The notes: a model not told the origin generated them from the sequence alone. A stretch of DNA of 10,571 bases from an uncultured Desulfurellaceae bacterium (GCA_913056505.1 CAJXLZ010000020.1:1-10571), one strand, 5' to 3'; positions 1 through 7,320 are shown, counted from the stretch's first letter. Numbers and translations: made by a program.

Positions 1-344
1 TTTTTGCGCGTCATACACTGCTTGCAGAGGCTACGCGGGCAGGTGTTAAATCATTGGGATTGGAGTTGTTTGCAAAATCACCTACCAATTCGCTTACGGC
101 AGTTAAAACGCCAAAAGGCATAGATTCTTCTGATATAATAAATTTAATGAAAACATATGGCGTACATATATCCAACGGTCAAGGTTCACTAAAAGGAAAA
201 ATTTTTAGAATTGCTCATCTGGGTTATTTTGATAAAATGGATGTTATTATGGCAATTAGTGCATTGGAAATGGCGCTTAAAAAATTGGATGTTAATCTAA
301 ATTTTGGCGAGGGTGTAAGAAAGGCTATGGAGATATTGTTGTGA
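1..344 (+). CDS. Class V (PLP-dependent) aminotransferase, C-terminal fragment
   Basis: This is the 3' end of a gene whose start lies before the window; the first whole codon is at 3 and about 113 residues are visible. It resembles the C-terminal small domain of the alanine-glyoxylate / serine-pyruvate aminotransferase group, pyridoxal-phosphate enzymes moving amino groups between small amino and keto acids. The support is a helix like RHTLLAEATRAGVKSLGLEL at about fragment residues 3-22, then GQGSLKGKIFRIAHLG at about 59-74. In this family the Arg of that motif (fragment residue about 69) contacts the substrate carboxylate. The TTG at 54 is not the start, because homologous sequence continues in frame upstream of it. 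The PLP-lysine region is outside the window, so the substrate cannot be settled; glyoxylate, pyruvate or a role in serine metabolism are all possible. The stop overlaps the hisZ start by four bases (GTGA). Confidence 0.85.
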   Translation, partial: FARHTLLAEATRAGVKSLGLELFAKSPTNSLTAVKTPKGIDSSDIINLMKTYGVHISNGQGSLKGKIFRIAHLGYFDKMDVIMAISALEMALKKLDVNLNFGEGVRKAMEILL

Positions 345-1285
345 ATAGTATTCCGTCCGGTGTTGTACAATTTTTTGAACCGATATCCTCCAAAAGAAGA
401 GCAATAGAAAACCGATTGATCGACTTTTTCAAAAGTCACGGTTATAAAGAGATGGTTACGCCTACCTTTTCCTATGAAAATACTATTTCCAAAAGTCTGC
501 TTGATCCCCTTAAAACACGGTTATTCAAATTTGTAGATAGAAGCAGCAAAGAGGTGTTGATATTGAGGGCAGATATCACTATGCAGATTATGCAGGCGGT
601 TTTTATGGGCAACTTTGAAATGCCGACAAGGATTTGCTATGCTGGAAATATCTATCGCGATGTTAAAGAACATACAGGTTCTAAGAGAGAAATCAAGCAG
701 GTGGGCGCGGAGTTGTTTGGCGTTAAAGAAAAGACTGCGGATGAAGAAATTATAATGCTCGCATTAGAATCTCTTAGACAGTTTGGCGTAGACAATATTA
801 CGCTGAGATTATCTGATACAGATATAATAGATAAGCTTTTACACAAATACGGACTGCAAGACAGTAGCGAGATTAAAGCTTTGATAGGAAAAAAAAATAT
901 TTCTTCTATTAAAAAAAAATTTAACAATATTCCCATAGGATTTGTAGAGTCTTTAAATGAGCTAAGCAGTTTAAACGGGTATAGCGTATATAATAAGAAT
1001 ATCAGCGATGAAAGCTATGAGTTGATTCAGGATGTGGTCAATATAGGCAAGGCAGTGCAAAGCAAAATAGATAATATTAAGATCTTTTTTGATCTTTTTT
1101 ATTGTGAAGAACCAGCTTATCATCACGGCATAGTGTTTGATATATTCTCAGAAAGCGAGAGGATTGCCGTGGGTGGAAGGTATGGGAAAATTACCGAATT
1201 TCTTGGCCGATATATACCGGCTACGGGGTTTGCTATTGAACTGGATAATCTTGTATATTTTTTATCTGATAAGGGGATAGTATGA
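341..1285 (+). CDS. hisZ: ATP phosphoribosyltransferase regulatory subunit HisZ (short form)
   Basis: A histidyl-tRNA-synthetase-like protein that in known systems lacks aminoacylation activity and instead activates and feedback-regulates the short form of HisG, first enzyme of histidine synthesis, in the cytosol. Class II synthetase features are visible in order: a motif-1-like N-terminus (SGVVQFFEPISSKRRAIENR, about 6-25), a motif-2-like stretch RICYAGNIYR and REIKQVGAELFG (about 97-127), and motif-3-like AVGGRYGKITEFLGRYIPATGFAIEL (about 276-301). The HisRS signature around RGLDYYTG is degraded to EEPAYHHGIVFD (about 256-267), and no C-terminal anticodon-binding domain follows. Both points favour HisZ over HisS. 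At 314 residues it is shorter than the roughly 380-420 of many HisZ proteins. The GTG start at 341 sits in a GTGA overlap with the aminotransferase stop, and the 3' end overlaps purA by ATGA. Two nine-A runs lie within it (889-897, 911-919). Confidence 0.87.
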   Translation: MNSIPSGVVQFFEPISSKRRAIENRLIDFFKSHGYKEMVTPTFSYENTISKSLLDPLKTRLFKFVDRSSKEVLILRADITMQIMQAVFMGNFEMPTRICYAGNIYRDVKEHTGSKREIKQVGAELFGVKEKTADEEIIMLALESLRQFGVDNITLRLSDTDIIDKLLHKYGLQDSSEIKALIGKKNISSIKKKFNNIPIGFVESLNELSSLNGYSVYNKNISDESYELIQDVVNIGKAVQSKIDNIKIFFDLFYCEEPAYHHGIVFDIFSESERIAVGGRYGKITEFLGRYIPATGFAIELDNLVYFLSDKGIV

Positions 1286-2547
1286 ATAAATTAGTTATAG
1301 GAACTCAATGGGGTGATGAGGGAAAAGGTAAAATAGTTGATATATTAACTCAAAATGCGGATGTAGTAGTCAGATATCAAGGCGGCAGCAATGCTGGGCA
1401 TACGGTGTGTGTGCAGGATAAAAAGTTTATACTGCACTTAATTCCGTCGGGTATTCTACATGACGGCAAGATCTGTGTTATAGGCAATGGTGTTGTTGTG
1501 GATCCGGTTAGTTTTTTTGCCGAAAAAGATACATTGGAAAAATTAGGTATTGATATAGACGGCAAATTAATGATTAGCGAACGTGCTCACATTGTAATGC
1601 CGTATCATAAAGTTATAGACCAAAATCAGGAAAATAAATTAGGATTAAAAAAAATAGGAACTACTGGCAGAGGGATAGGTCCGTGTTATGTTGATAAATA
1701 TGAACGTATAGGCATAAGGGCATGCGAGTTGACTAAGGATGACATTTTAAGAGAAAAAATAGAGGCTAATGTAGAACGCCTGAAAATTGTGTATGAAGCT
1801 CACAATTTGCCGATGCCGGATGCAGAGAGCATATTTTCTGAATATAGAGAATATGGTGAAAAATTAAAGCCATATTTAACAAATACCGTATTTGTCTTGA
1901 ATAAATTTTTTAAAGATGGTAAAAAATTTTTATTCGAGGGCGCGCAGGGCTCTTTGCTTGATGTGGATTTCGGGACATATCCGTTTGTTACCTCAAGCAA
2001 TCCTACCGCGGGCGGTGTATTTACCGGAACAGGTTTACCATATACATCATTAAACGGTGTTGTGGGCGTTATGAAGGCATATACAACGCGTGTTGGAAAT
2101 GGCGTATTTCCTACCGAACTGCTTGGCGATATGGGTGAAGTGGTTAGACAAAAGGGCGCTGAGTTTGGAGCAACAACGGGAAGACCGAGAAGGTGCGGCT
2201 GGCTTGATCTTGTTGTTGTGAAATATGCTGTTATGCTAAGCGGCATCAATGAAATAGCTATTACTAAATTAGATGTGCTTGATGGACTTGATGAGATAAA
2301 GGTTTGCATGGGATATGAAATAAATGGTGAGCGTATAGATTATATACCTGCACTGTTGGACGATTTTTCTAAATGTAGGCCTGTATATGAGACATTTAAG
2401 GGTTGGGATAAAACAAAAGGATGTTCCACATTCAATCAATTACCGGATAATGCTAAAAATTACATAAGATATATAGAAGATTTTTTGGGAGTGCCTGTCA
2501 CAATTGTGTCTATTGGCGCAAAGAGGGAAGAAACCGTTATTCGATAG
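1282..2547 (+). CDS. purA: Adenylosuccinate synthetase
   Basis: Cytosolic GTP-dependent enzyme joining IMP and aspartate to give adenylosuccinate, the first committed step from IMP to AMP. The 421-residue length is normal for bacterial PurA. Visible family motifs are the N-terminal GTQWGDEGKGK loop (about 7-17) with the catalytic Asp at 12, QGGSNAGHTV (33-42) with the catalytic His at 40, TTGRGIGPCYVDKY (127-140), FEGAQGSLLDVDFGTYPFVT (218-237), TRVGNGVFPTEL (269-280), GATTGRPRRCGWLD (296-309, IMP/GTP binding) and ITKLDVLDGL (327-336). All expected key residues are present, with no truncation or frameshift. It starts at the ATG of an ATGA overlap with hisZ, implying translational coupling. 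The hisZ-purA pair is a recurrent arrangement in Proteobacteria. A 19-base gap separates it from the HIT gene. Confidence 0.97.
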   Translation: MNKLVIGTQWGDEGKGKIVDILTQNADVVVRYQGGSNAGHTVCVQDKKFILHLIPSGILHDGKICVIGNGVVVDPVSFFAEKDTLEKLGIDIDGKLMISERAHIVMPYHKVIDQNQENKLGLKKIGTTGRGIGPCYVDKYERIGIRACELTKDDILREKIEANVERLKIVYEAHNLPMPDAESIFSEYREYGEKLKPYLTNTVFVLNKFFKDGKKFLFEGAQGSLLDVDFGTYPFVTSSNPTAGGVFTGTGLPYTSLNGVVGVMKAYTTRVGNGVFPTELLGDMGEVVRQKGAEFGATTGRPRRCGWLDLVVVKYAVMLSGINEIAITKLDVLDGLDEIKVCMGYEINGERIDYIPALLDDFSKCRPVYETFKGWDKTKGCSTFNQLPDNAKNYIRYIEDFLGVPVTIVSIGAKREETVIR

Positions 2548-2566
2548 ATTTCAGGAGGATAGATAT

Positions 2567-2902
2567 ATGTGTATATTCTGTAAAATAGTAAATGGAGATT
2601 TGCCTTGCGATAAGGTATATGAGGATGAAAAATATCTTGCATTCAAGGATATAAATCCAAAAGCGCCTATACATATATTGATCATACCCAAAGAGCATAT
2701 TTCATATTTATCCGATGTTGACGAGGAGAATAAACATATAATAGGCGATATGGCGTTAATTGCCAATAAAATTGCAGAAGATTTCGGCATACACAAAACA
2801 GGTTACAGAATTTTAATTAATAATGGACCTGATTCTGGGCAGGAGGTATTTCACCTGCATATGCACCTGCTAGGCGGCAAAAAAATGGTGTTTACGGCGT
2901 GA
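2567..2902 (+). CDS. HIT-family (HINT-like) nucleotide hydrolase
   Basis: A 111-residue histidine-triad protein. Family members of this branch hydrolyse purine nucleoside phosphoramidates and related AMP conjugates; the physiological substrate is seldom known. The triad HLHMHLL is at about 96-102, with His98 expected to be the nucleophile. The N-terminal CIFCKI (2-7) carries the CxxC often seen in HINT-like members, some of which bind zinc. The strand IHILIIPKEH (35-44) and the loop LINNGPDSGQEVFHLHMH are also typical. I chose ATG 2567 because an AGGAGG site lies at 2553-2558 and the protein then begins exactly at the conserved MCIFCKI. A longer reading from TTG 2504 would add 21 residues encoded inside purA. 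The 3' end overlaps the next gene in TGATG. Expression with purA may link it to adenylate metabolism, but that is inference. Confidence 0.92.
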   Translation: MCIFCKIVNGDLPCDKVYEDEKYLAFKDINPKAPIHILIIPKEHISYLSDVDEENKHIIGDMALIANKIAEDFGIHKTGYRILINNGPDSGQEVFHLHMHLLGGKKMVFTA

Positions 2903-3162
2903 TGATTATGGATAGTGTCGTTAGTTTGGTTGAAAAAGCGGCAAGGGCATTGGATGAATCCGGTAAACTACCTTTTTATAAAGATGATATAATAGAGTAT
3001 ATTAAGAAAAATTTTAATAAATCCCTTGGAAAAGAAGAGATTGAAAATGCTATAGAGATATTGCTTGTTTCAAGCAAAAGAGAATTGCCTGTAAGAAAAT
3101 GCATATATGAATATAAGGATGGATATTCATATATGCATGCCTGTTCATTTGGGGTTCACTGA
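2902..3162 (+). CDS. Small conserved-looking protein of unknown function
   Basis: I do not recognise this 86-residue protein. It is highly charged and soluble-looking, with no signal peptide or membrane segment. An N-terminal helix (about 3-20) precedes LPFYKDDIIEYIKKNF (23-38), then a helix EEIENAIEILLVSSKREL (45-62) and a strand-turn-strand region VRKCIYEYKDGYSYMHA (64-80). Helix-helix-helix followed by a beta hairpin would suit a small winged-helix-like fold, which is inference from pattern only. Possible starts are GTG 2899 (GTGA overlap), ATG 2902 and ATG 2908. I chose 2902 because the same TGATG junction joins this gene to aroQ downstream, and none of the three has a convincing Shine-Dalgarno site. 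Coupling on both sides and gene-like codon use argue that it is real and cotranscribed with the HIT and aroQ genes. Confidence 0.7.
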   Translation: MIMDSVVSLVEKAARALDESGKLPFYKDDIIEYIKKNFNKSLGKEEIENAIEILLVSSKRELPVRKCIYEYKDGYSYMHACSFGVH

Positions 3163-3590
3163 TGAAAATACTGTTTATTAACGGACCAAATCTCAATATG
3201 TTGGGTAGAAGAGAACCTGAACTATACGGACATTTAACACTTAATGATATAAATGAAAGAATTGCAAAAAAGGCTGCGGATCTGGGTGTTGAGGTTGAAT
3301 TTTATCAGTCTAACCATGAGGGCGCACTAATTGACAGAATTCAAGCTGCAAAAGATGAAAATATTGATGCATTTGTTGTAAACGCAGGTGCATATACACA
3401 TACAAGTGTTGCTATAAGGGATGCTCTTTTGTCAACGGATATAAAGTTTATAGAGGTGCACCTATCTAATATTTTTCGTAGAGAGAAATTTAGGAACAGT
3501 TCCTATCTGTCTGATATTGCCTATGGAGTGATTGTAGGCTTTGGATATTTTGGTTATGAGTTAGCTTTGGAAGCCTTAAAGTATGGATAA
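3162..3590 (+). CDS. aroQ: Type II 3-dehydroquinate dehydratase
   Basis: Converts 3-dehydroquinate to 3-dehydroshikimate, the third step of the shikimate pathway to aromatic amino acids; family members are cytosolic dodecamers. At 142 residues it has the usual length, and essentially every type II landmark is visible: ILFINGPNLNMLGRREPELYG (3-23) with catalytic Tyr22 and the lid arginine around 17, SNHEGALIDRI (50-60), the substrate-binding VNAGAYTHTSVAIRDAL (73-89) with Asn74, EVHLSNIFRREKFR (98-111) with catalytic His100 and Arg111, and a C-terminal GFGYFGYELAL. The start ATG overlaps the preceding stop in TGATG. The end overlaps the CDF gene by eight bases. Its neighbours here are not aromatic-pathway genes, so the operon appears to be a housekeeping assembly and not a pathway cluster. 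Confidence 0.96.
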   Translation: MKILFINGPNLNMLGRREPELYGHLTLNDINERIAKKAADLGVEVEFYQSNHEGALIDRIQAAKDENIDAFVVNAGAYTHTSVAIRDALLSTDIKFIEVHLSNIFRREKFRNSSYLSDIAYGVIVGFGYFGYELALEALKYG

Positions 3591-4755
3591 CTACGCTCAT
3601 AGTGCCTATAAAACAACAATAATAGGCGCAATTGCGAATATTTTCCTTGCCGTTTTAAAATTCATTTTTGGTGTTGCTTTTTTCAGCAGTGCATTAATTG
3701 CAGATGCCATACACTCTTTAAGTGATTTAATAAGTGATGTAATAATTCTTGCAAGCATAAAAATATCTTCAAAACCAAAAAGCAAGGCTTATCCTTATGG
3801 ATTAGGAAAAATAGAAACCTTAGCAGCAATTTTGACAGCAGCTTTGCTTTTATTTATAGGCATTGAAATAATTAAAAAAGCGTATATTGAAATTATAACC
3901 GGTAATATAAGACGCACGGAACCCCTCGCTGTAATTGCAGCTGTTGTATCTATTGCAGTAAAAGAGGTCCTTTTTAGATATACCTATACTGTCGGGAAAA
4001 AGATCAATTCTCCATCTTTGGTGGCAAATGCGTATCATCACAGAAGTGATGCTGTTACTTCAATTGCTGTTCTTGTAGGAATAGTGTGTGTAATTGCCGG
4101 ATATCCTATTTTTGATCCGTTAGCTAGTGTTGTTGTGTCCGGATTTATTATTTATGCTGCATACGACATAGGTATAGAGGCAATTAAGGAATTATTGGAT
4201 ATTAATACCGCTCCTACAGGTTTATTAGAGGATATTTATAAAAAGGCGGATTCCATAATAGGCATAAAGGCTGTTAATGATGTAAGAATTAGAAAATACG
4301 GCCCTAAATATTCCATAGAACTTATTATGGTTGTTGAGCCGGACATCTCAGCAGAAAAAGCCGTAGGTTTAAAGGATGAGCTATACAACAGACTGTTAAG
4401 GTCAAATCAAAATATTGATACTGTATTAATATCAGTAGAAATATCGGGTATGAGACGTGTTGAATATATAAAAAACGATACAATATTTGATAAAATAAAA
4501 GATATAGTTTATCAGTTTAATGATGTTATTGGCTTGCATAATGTTGTAGTTGAAAAATCCTATGATGAGCTGTATGTAAATTTGGATATTGAGGTGGATG
4601 GTGGTTTGAGTGTTAAACAGGCGCATGATATCGGCGAAAAGGTTAAAAATAAACTAATGGAAAACTTAAATATTGCAGATGTTAGATTTCATATAGATCC
4701 TTATGATAAGGATAAAGAAGTAAATAATAGATTATTTGTGAAAGAAAAAGATTGA
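3583..4755 (+). CDS. Cation diffusion facilitator (zinc/iron-type) with two C-terminal domains
   Basis: Inner-membrane divalent metal/proton antiporter of the CDF family, expected to export Zn2+, Fe2+ or a similar ion. About six hydrophobic segments occupy residues 11-200. The intramembrane metal site is readable: ADAIHSLSDLISD (40-52) with Asp48 and Asp52, and HHRSDA (152-157) with His152 and Asp156. This DD-HD pattern matches E. coli YiiP (D45, D49, H153, D157). The protein has 390 residues where a typical bacterial CDF has about 300. The extra length is a second cytoplasmic module: the first ferredoxin-like domain covers about 214-287 (IGIKAVNDVRIRKYGPKYSI onward) and a second similar unit covers about 300-373 (IGLHNVVVEKSYDELYVNLD onward, ending VRFHIDP). 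No histidine-rich loop is present. The start overlaps aroQ by eight bases. The exact metal cannot be read from sequence. Confidence 0.93.
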   Translation: MDNYAHSAYKTTIIGAIANIFLAVLKFIFGVAFFSSALIADAIHSLSDLISDVIILASIKISSKPKSKAYPYGLGKIETLAAILTAALLLFIGIEIIKKAYIEIITGNIRRTEPLAVIAAVVSIAVKEVLFRYTYTVGKKINSPSLVANAYHHRSDAVTSIAVLVGIVCVIAGYPIFDPLASVVVSGFIIYAAYDIGIEAIKELLDINTAPTGLLEDIYKKADSIIGIKAVNDVRIRKYGPKYSIELIMVVEPDISAEKAVGLKDELYNRLLRSNQNIDTVLISVEISGMRRVEYIKNDTIFDKIKDIVYQFNDVIGLHNVVVEKSYDELYVNLDIEVDGGLSVKQAHDIGEKVKNKLMENLNIADVRFHIDPYDKDKEVNNRLFVKEKD

Positions 4756-4779
4756 CAGGCGCAAAGTTTTGTATATAAA
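4752..4779 (+). promoter_or_regulatory. Probable sigma-70 promoter for mdh-fumC
   Basis: A perfect TTGACA -35 box at 4752-4757 overlaps the CDF stop codon. It is followed after 16 bases by TATAAA (4774-4779) or after 18 bases by TAAAAT (4776-4781). The 88-base gap before mdh contains no convincing hairpin terminator, so some read-through from the upstream operon is possible. The match to consensus is visible; its activity is inferred. Confidence 0.6.
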
Positions 4780-4843
4780 ATAAGAATGTTTTGTGAGGCA
4801 TTTTTATTTAGTAAATTAATTATTTTTTATAGGGGGTTTCGAT

Positions 4844-5800
4844 ATGTTAGGTATTCGTAAGGTTAGTATAATCGGATCGGGTCATGTTGGCGAGTCTGCT
4901 GCTTTCATTATGGCTATGAGAGGAATAGCAGATGAGGTGGTAATGACAGATGTTGTTGAGGATCTTCCTGAAGGCAAAGCTTTGGATATGATGGAAGCCG
5001 CTCCGATTCTTGGTTATGATACGAAAATTAAGGGCTCATCAAAGGGCAAAATTTATGATGCCATTGAGGATTCAGACGTTGTTATTATGACAGCAGGTTT
5101 TCCGAGATTGCCCGGAATGAGCAGAGATGATCTGTTGGGTAAAAATATTCCTATTATGAGACAGGTTGCAGAAAATGTAGCAAAATATGCACCTAATAGT
5201 ATATTTCTTGTTGTAGCCAATCCTTTGGATGCTATGATTTATGCTGCAAAGAAAGTAACGGGATTTCCTGATAATCGTCTTGTGGGACAGGCTGGCGCTT
5301 TGGATTCAGCAAGATTTATGTCATTTTTGGCGGCCGAAAAGGGCGTATCTGTGAAGAATGTATGGGGAATGACGCTCGGAAGTCATGGCGATGATATGGT
5401 GCCTTTAAGGGATTATTCTCAGATTTATGGTGTTCCTGTAAATAAATTGATAGAAGCAGATAGATTGGAAGAAATCGTTGAAAGAACAAGAAAGGGCGGC
5501 GGAGAAATAGTTAAACTTCTTAAAAAAGGCAGCGCATATTGGGCACCTGCAGCAGGTGCAGCCTGGATGACAGAGTCTATTTTAAGAGATGAAAAAGCTG
5601 TTATTCCGTGTCATACATTCCTGCACGGTGAATATGGTATCAATGATCTACCTGTCGGCGTTCCTGTACAGTTGGGCAAAGGTGGCGTGGAAAAGATTAT
5701 AGAGATAGACTTGTCAGATCAGGAAAAAGCTGAGTTGAAGAAATCTGCAGACCATGTAGCGGAGGTATGTAAAAGAGTTGACGATCTGAAACTTTTATAA
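4844..5800 (+). CDS. mdh: Malate dehydrogenase (LDH-like type)
   Basis: Cytosolic NAD-dependent enzyme interconverting malate and oxaloacetate in the TCA cycle. The 318-residue protein has the Rossmann motif GSGHVGESAA (11-20) and an acidic residue ending beta-2 (Asp36 in MTDVVED), which favours NAD over NADP. The mobile active-site loop is FPRLPGMSRDDLL (86-98), with Arg88 and Arg94. The Arg at 88 is what separates malate from lactate dehydrogenases, which have Gln there. Further landmarks are VANPLDAM (124-131), GQAGALDSARF (148-158) with Asp154 and Arg157, and LGSHGDDMVPL (178-188) with the proton-relay His181. An AGGGGG ribosome site at 4831-4836 lies seven bases before the ATG. It is 16 bases upstream of fumC, so the two are probably cotranscribed and catalyse consecutive steps. 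Confidence 0.96.
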   Translation: MLGIRKVSIIGSGHVGESAAFIMAMRGIADEVVMTDVVEDLPEGKALDMMEAAPILGYDTKIKGSSKGKIYDAIEDSDVVIMTAGFPRLPGMSRDDLLGKNIPIMRQVAENVAKYAPNSIFLVVANPLDAMIYAAKKVTGFPDNRLVGQAGALDSARFMSFLAAEKGVSVKNVWGMTLGSHGDDMVPLRDYSQIYGVPVNKLIEADRLEEIVERTRKGGGEIVKLLKKGSAYWAPAAGAAWMTESILRDEKAVIPCHTFLHGEYGINDLPVGVPVQLGKGGVEKIIEIDLSDQEKAELKKSADHVAEVCKRVDDLKLL

Positions 5801-5816
5801 GGTAAAGGAGAGATAG

Positions 5817-7217
5817 ATGGCTGAATATCGTATTGAAACAGATGCTCTCGGTGAAGTTAAGGTAGAGAAGGACAAGTATTGGGGTGCACAAACTCAGCGT
5901 TCTCTGCAAAACTTTGAGATCGGCGGACAAAGAATACCAACAGAGGTTATTAGGGCATTCGGTGTTTTAAAGAAGGCTGCTGCAATAGTAAATAACAAGC
6001 TGGGTGTATTGGATGAAAAGATCAAGGATGCTATATGTAAAGCCGCCGATGAAATTATTGAGGGTAAACTGGATGATCATTTTCCCCTTGTGGTATGGCA
6101 AACGGGCAGTGGTACTCAGAGTAATATGAATGTCAATGAGGTTATTTCAAACAGAGCAAATGAGATGTTGGGCGTTAAGGAGAGAGGCACTAAAAGTCCT
6201 GTTCATCCCAATGATCATGTGAATAAGTCACAATCTTCAAATGACACATTCCCTACTGCTATGTATATTGCAGCAACAAAGGCAATAATAGAGAACCTTA
6301 TTCCAAAAGTAAAAGGATTAAGGGATGCATTAGACGAGAAGTCTAAGGAGTTTAATGATATTATTAAGGTGGGAAGAACACACCTGCAAGATGCCACACC
6401 ACTTACACTGGGTCAGGAATTTTCTGGTTATGTCAATCAGATTGACCATGGCATAGAGGCTATTGAAAATAGCTTGGTTCATTTGAAACAGTTGGCTTTA
6501 GGTGGAACGGCTGTAGGCACGGGTTTGAATACGCCTGAAGGTTTTGATGTTATGGTAGCAGAAGAGATATCTAAAGAAACGGGCATCGATTTTGTTACTG
6601 CTCCTAATAAATTTGCAGCTTTAGCTTCTCATGATGCAATTGTTGAGGCCAGTGGAGCTCTAAAGACATTAGCTTGCAGCTTGAAAAAGATAGCCAATGA
6701 CATAAGGATATTGGCTTGTGGGCCACGTTGTGGCATTGGCGAGATAAGAATTCCTGCCAATGAACCGGGAAGCTCTATTATGCCGGGAAAGGTCAACCCT
6801 ACGCAGTGTGAAGCAATGACTCAGGTTTGCTGCCAGGTTATGGGCAATGATGTGGCTATAAATGTAGCAGGTTCAGGTCTGGGATTGGAATTGAATATGT
6901 ATAAGCCTGTTTTAATATACAATTTATTGCTATCCATCAGGCTCTTGGGTGATGCATGCGAAAGCGCCAGAAAAAATTGTGTTGTGGGCATAGAGGCAAA
7001 TACCGAGAAGATTGACTACTTCTTGAAAAACGATTTAATGCTTGTTACGCCTCTATCACGTGCCATAGGATACGATAAAGCATCTGAGATTGCTCATCTT
7101 GCTGATGAGAAGGGATTAACATTGAAAGAAGCTGCTCTGCAAACAGGATATGTGACAGAGAAGGAATACGATGAAATAGTTGATCCTCGTAAGATGATAG
7201 GCCCATATAAGGTTTGA
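5817..7217 (+). CDS. fumC: Fumarate hydratase, class II
   Basis: Reversible hydration of fumarate to malate by the oxygen-stable, iron-sulfur-free class II fumarase, a cytosolic homotetramer in the aspartase/fumarase superfamily. The 466 residues match the family length. Motifs in order are KYWGAQTQRS (20-29), WQTGSGTQSNMNVNEV (94-109), SSNDTFPTAMYIA (140-152), GRTHLQDATPLTLGQE (186-201) with the active-site Thr188-His189, and the superfamily signature GSSIMPGKVNPTQCE (318-332) holding the catalytic Ser319. These favour fumarase over aspartase, which differs in several of the same loops; TGLNTPEGFD (235-244) fits FumC as well. A clear AAAGGAGA site (5804-5811) precedes the ATG. It follows mdh by 16 bases and precedes the sdh operon. 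Confidence 0.96.
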   Translation: MAEYRIETDALGEVKVEKDKYWGAQTQRSLQNFEIGGQRIPTEVIRAFGVLKKAAAIVNNKLGVLDEKIKDAICKAADEIIEGKLDDHFPLVVWQTGSGTQSNMNVNEVISNRANEMLGVKERGTKSPVHPNDHVNKSQSSNDTFPTAMYIAATKAIIENLIPKVKGLRDALDEKSKEFNDIIKVGRTHLQDATPLTLGQEFSGYVNQIDHGIEAIENSLVHLKQLALGGTAVGTGLNTPEGFDVMVAEEISKETGIDFVTAPNKFAALASHDAIVEASGALKTLACSLKKIANDIRILACGPRCGIGEIRIPANEPGSSIMPGKVNPTQCEAMTQVCCQVMGNDVAINVAGSGLGLELNMYKPVLIYNLLLSIRLLGDACESARKNCVVGIEANTEKIDYFLKNDLMLVTPLSRAIGYDKASEIAHLADEKGLTLKEAALQTGYVTEKEYDEIVDPRKMIGPYKV

Positions 7218-7271
7218 TAGATTGGATTGAGGCTTATGTCGTAGAGCGGGTGAATGGGTTTTGATTTTATT

Positions 7272-7312
7272 ATAGGTTATAGCTTATAATAAATTTATAA
7301 GCTATAACCTAT
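7272..7312. terminator. 18-bp perfect inverted repeat after fumC (possible terminator or operator)
   Basis: The arms 7272-7289 and 7295-7312 are perfectly complementary over 18 bp with a five-base loop (TAAAT). The stem is AT-rich, with four G/C bases per arm, and is followed by TTATTAAC, not a clean T-run, so as a rho-independent terminator it is imperfect. It begins 54 bases past the fumC stop. Its end is eight bases before the putative sdh -35 box, so an operator or activator site is an equal possibility. The hairpin is seen directly; its role is inferred. Confidence 0.5.
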
Positions 7313-7320
7313 TTATTAAC

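Noticed and set aside
1081..1100. Tandem ten-base repeat GATCTTTTTT in hisZ
   Set aside because: It encodes the ordinary FFDLF stretch in frame; two copies in AT-rich coding DNA do not need special explanation.
1800..2309. A 169-codon open frame on the minus strand within purA
   Set aside because: It is the mirror of a fully conserved purA; its translation is Ser/Thr/Pro-rich with no recognisable domain, and it lacks gene-like context.
2504..2566. TTG 2504 as an upstream start for the HIT gene
   Set aside because: It would add residues encoded by the conserved purA 3' end; AGGAGG at 2553-2558 and the conserved MCIFCKI start point to ATG 2567.
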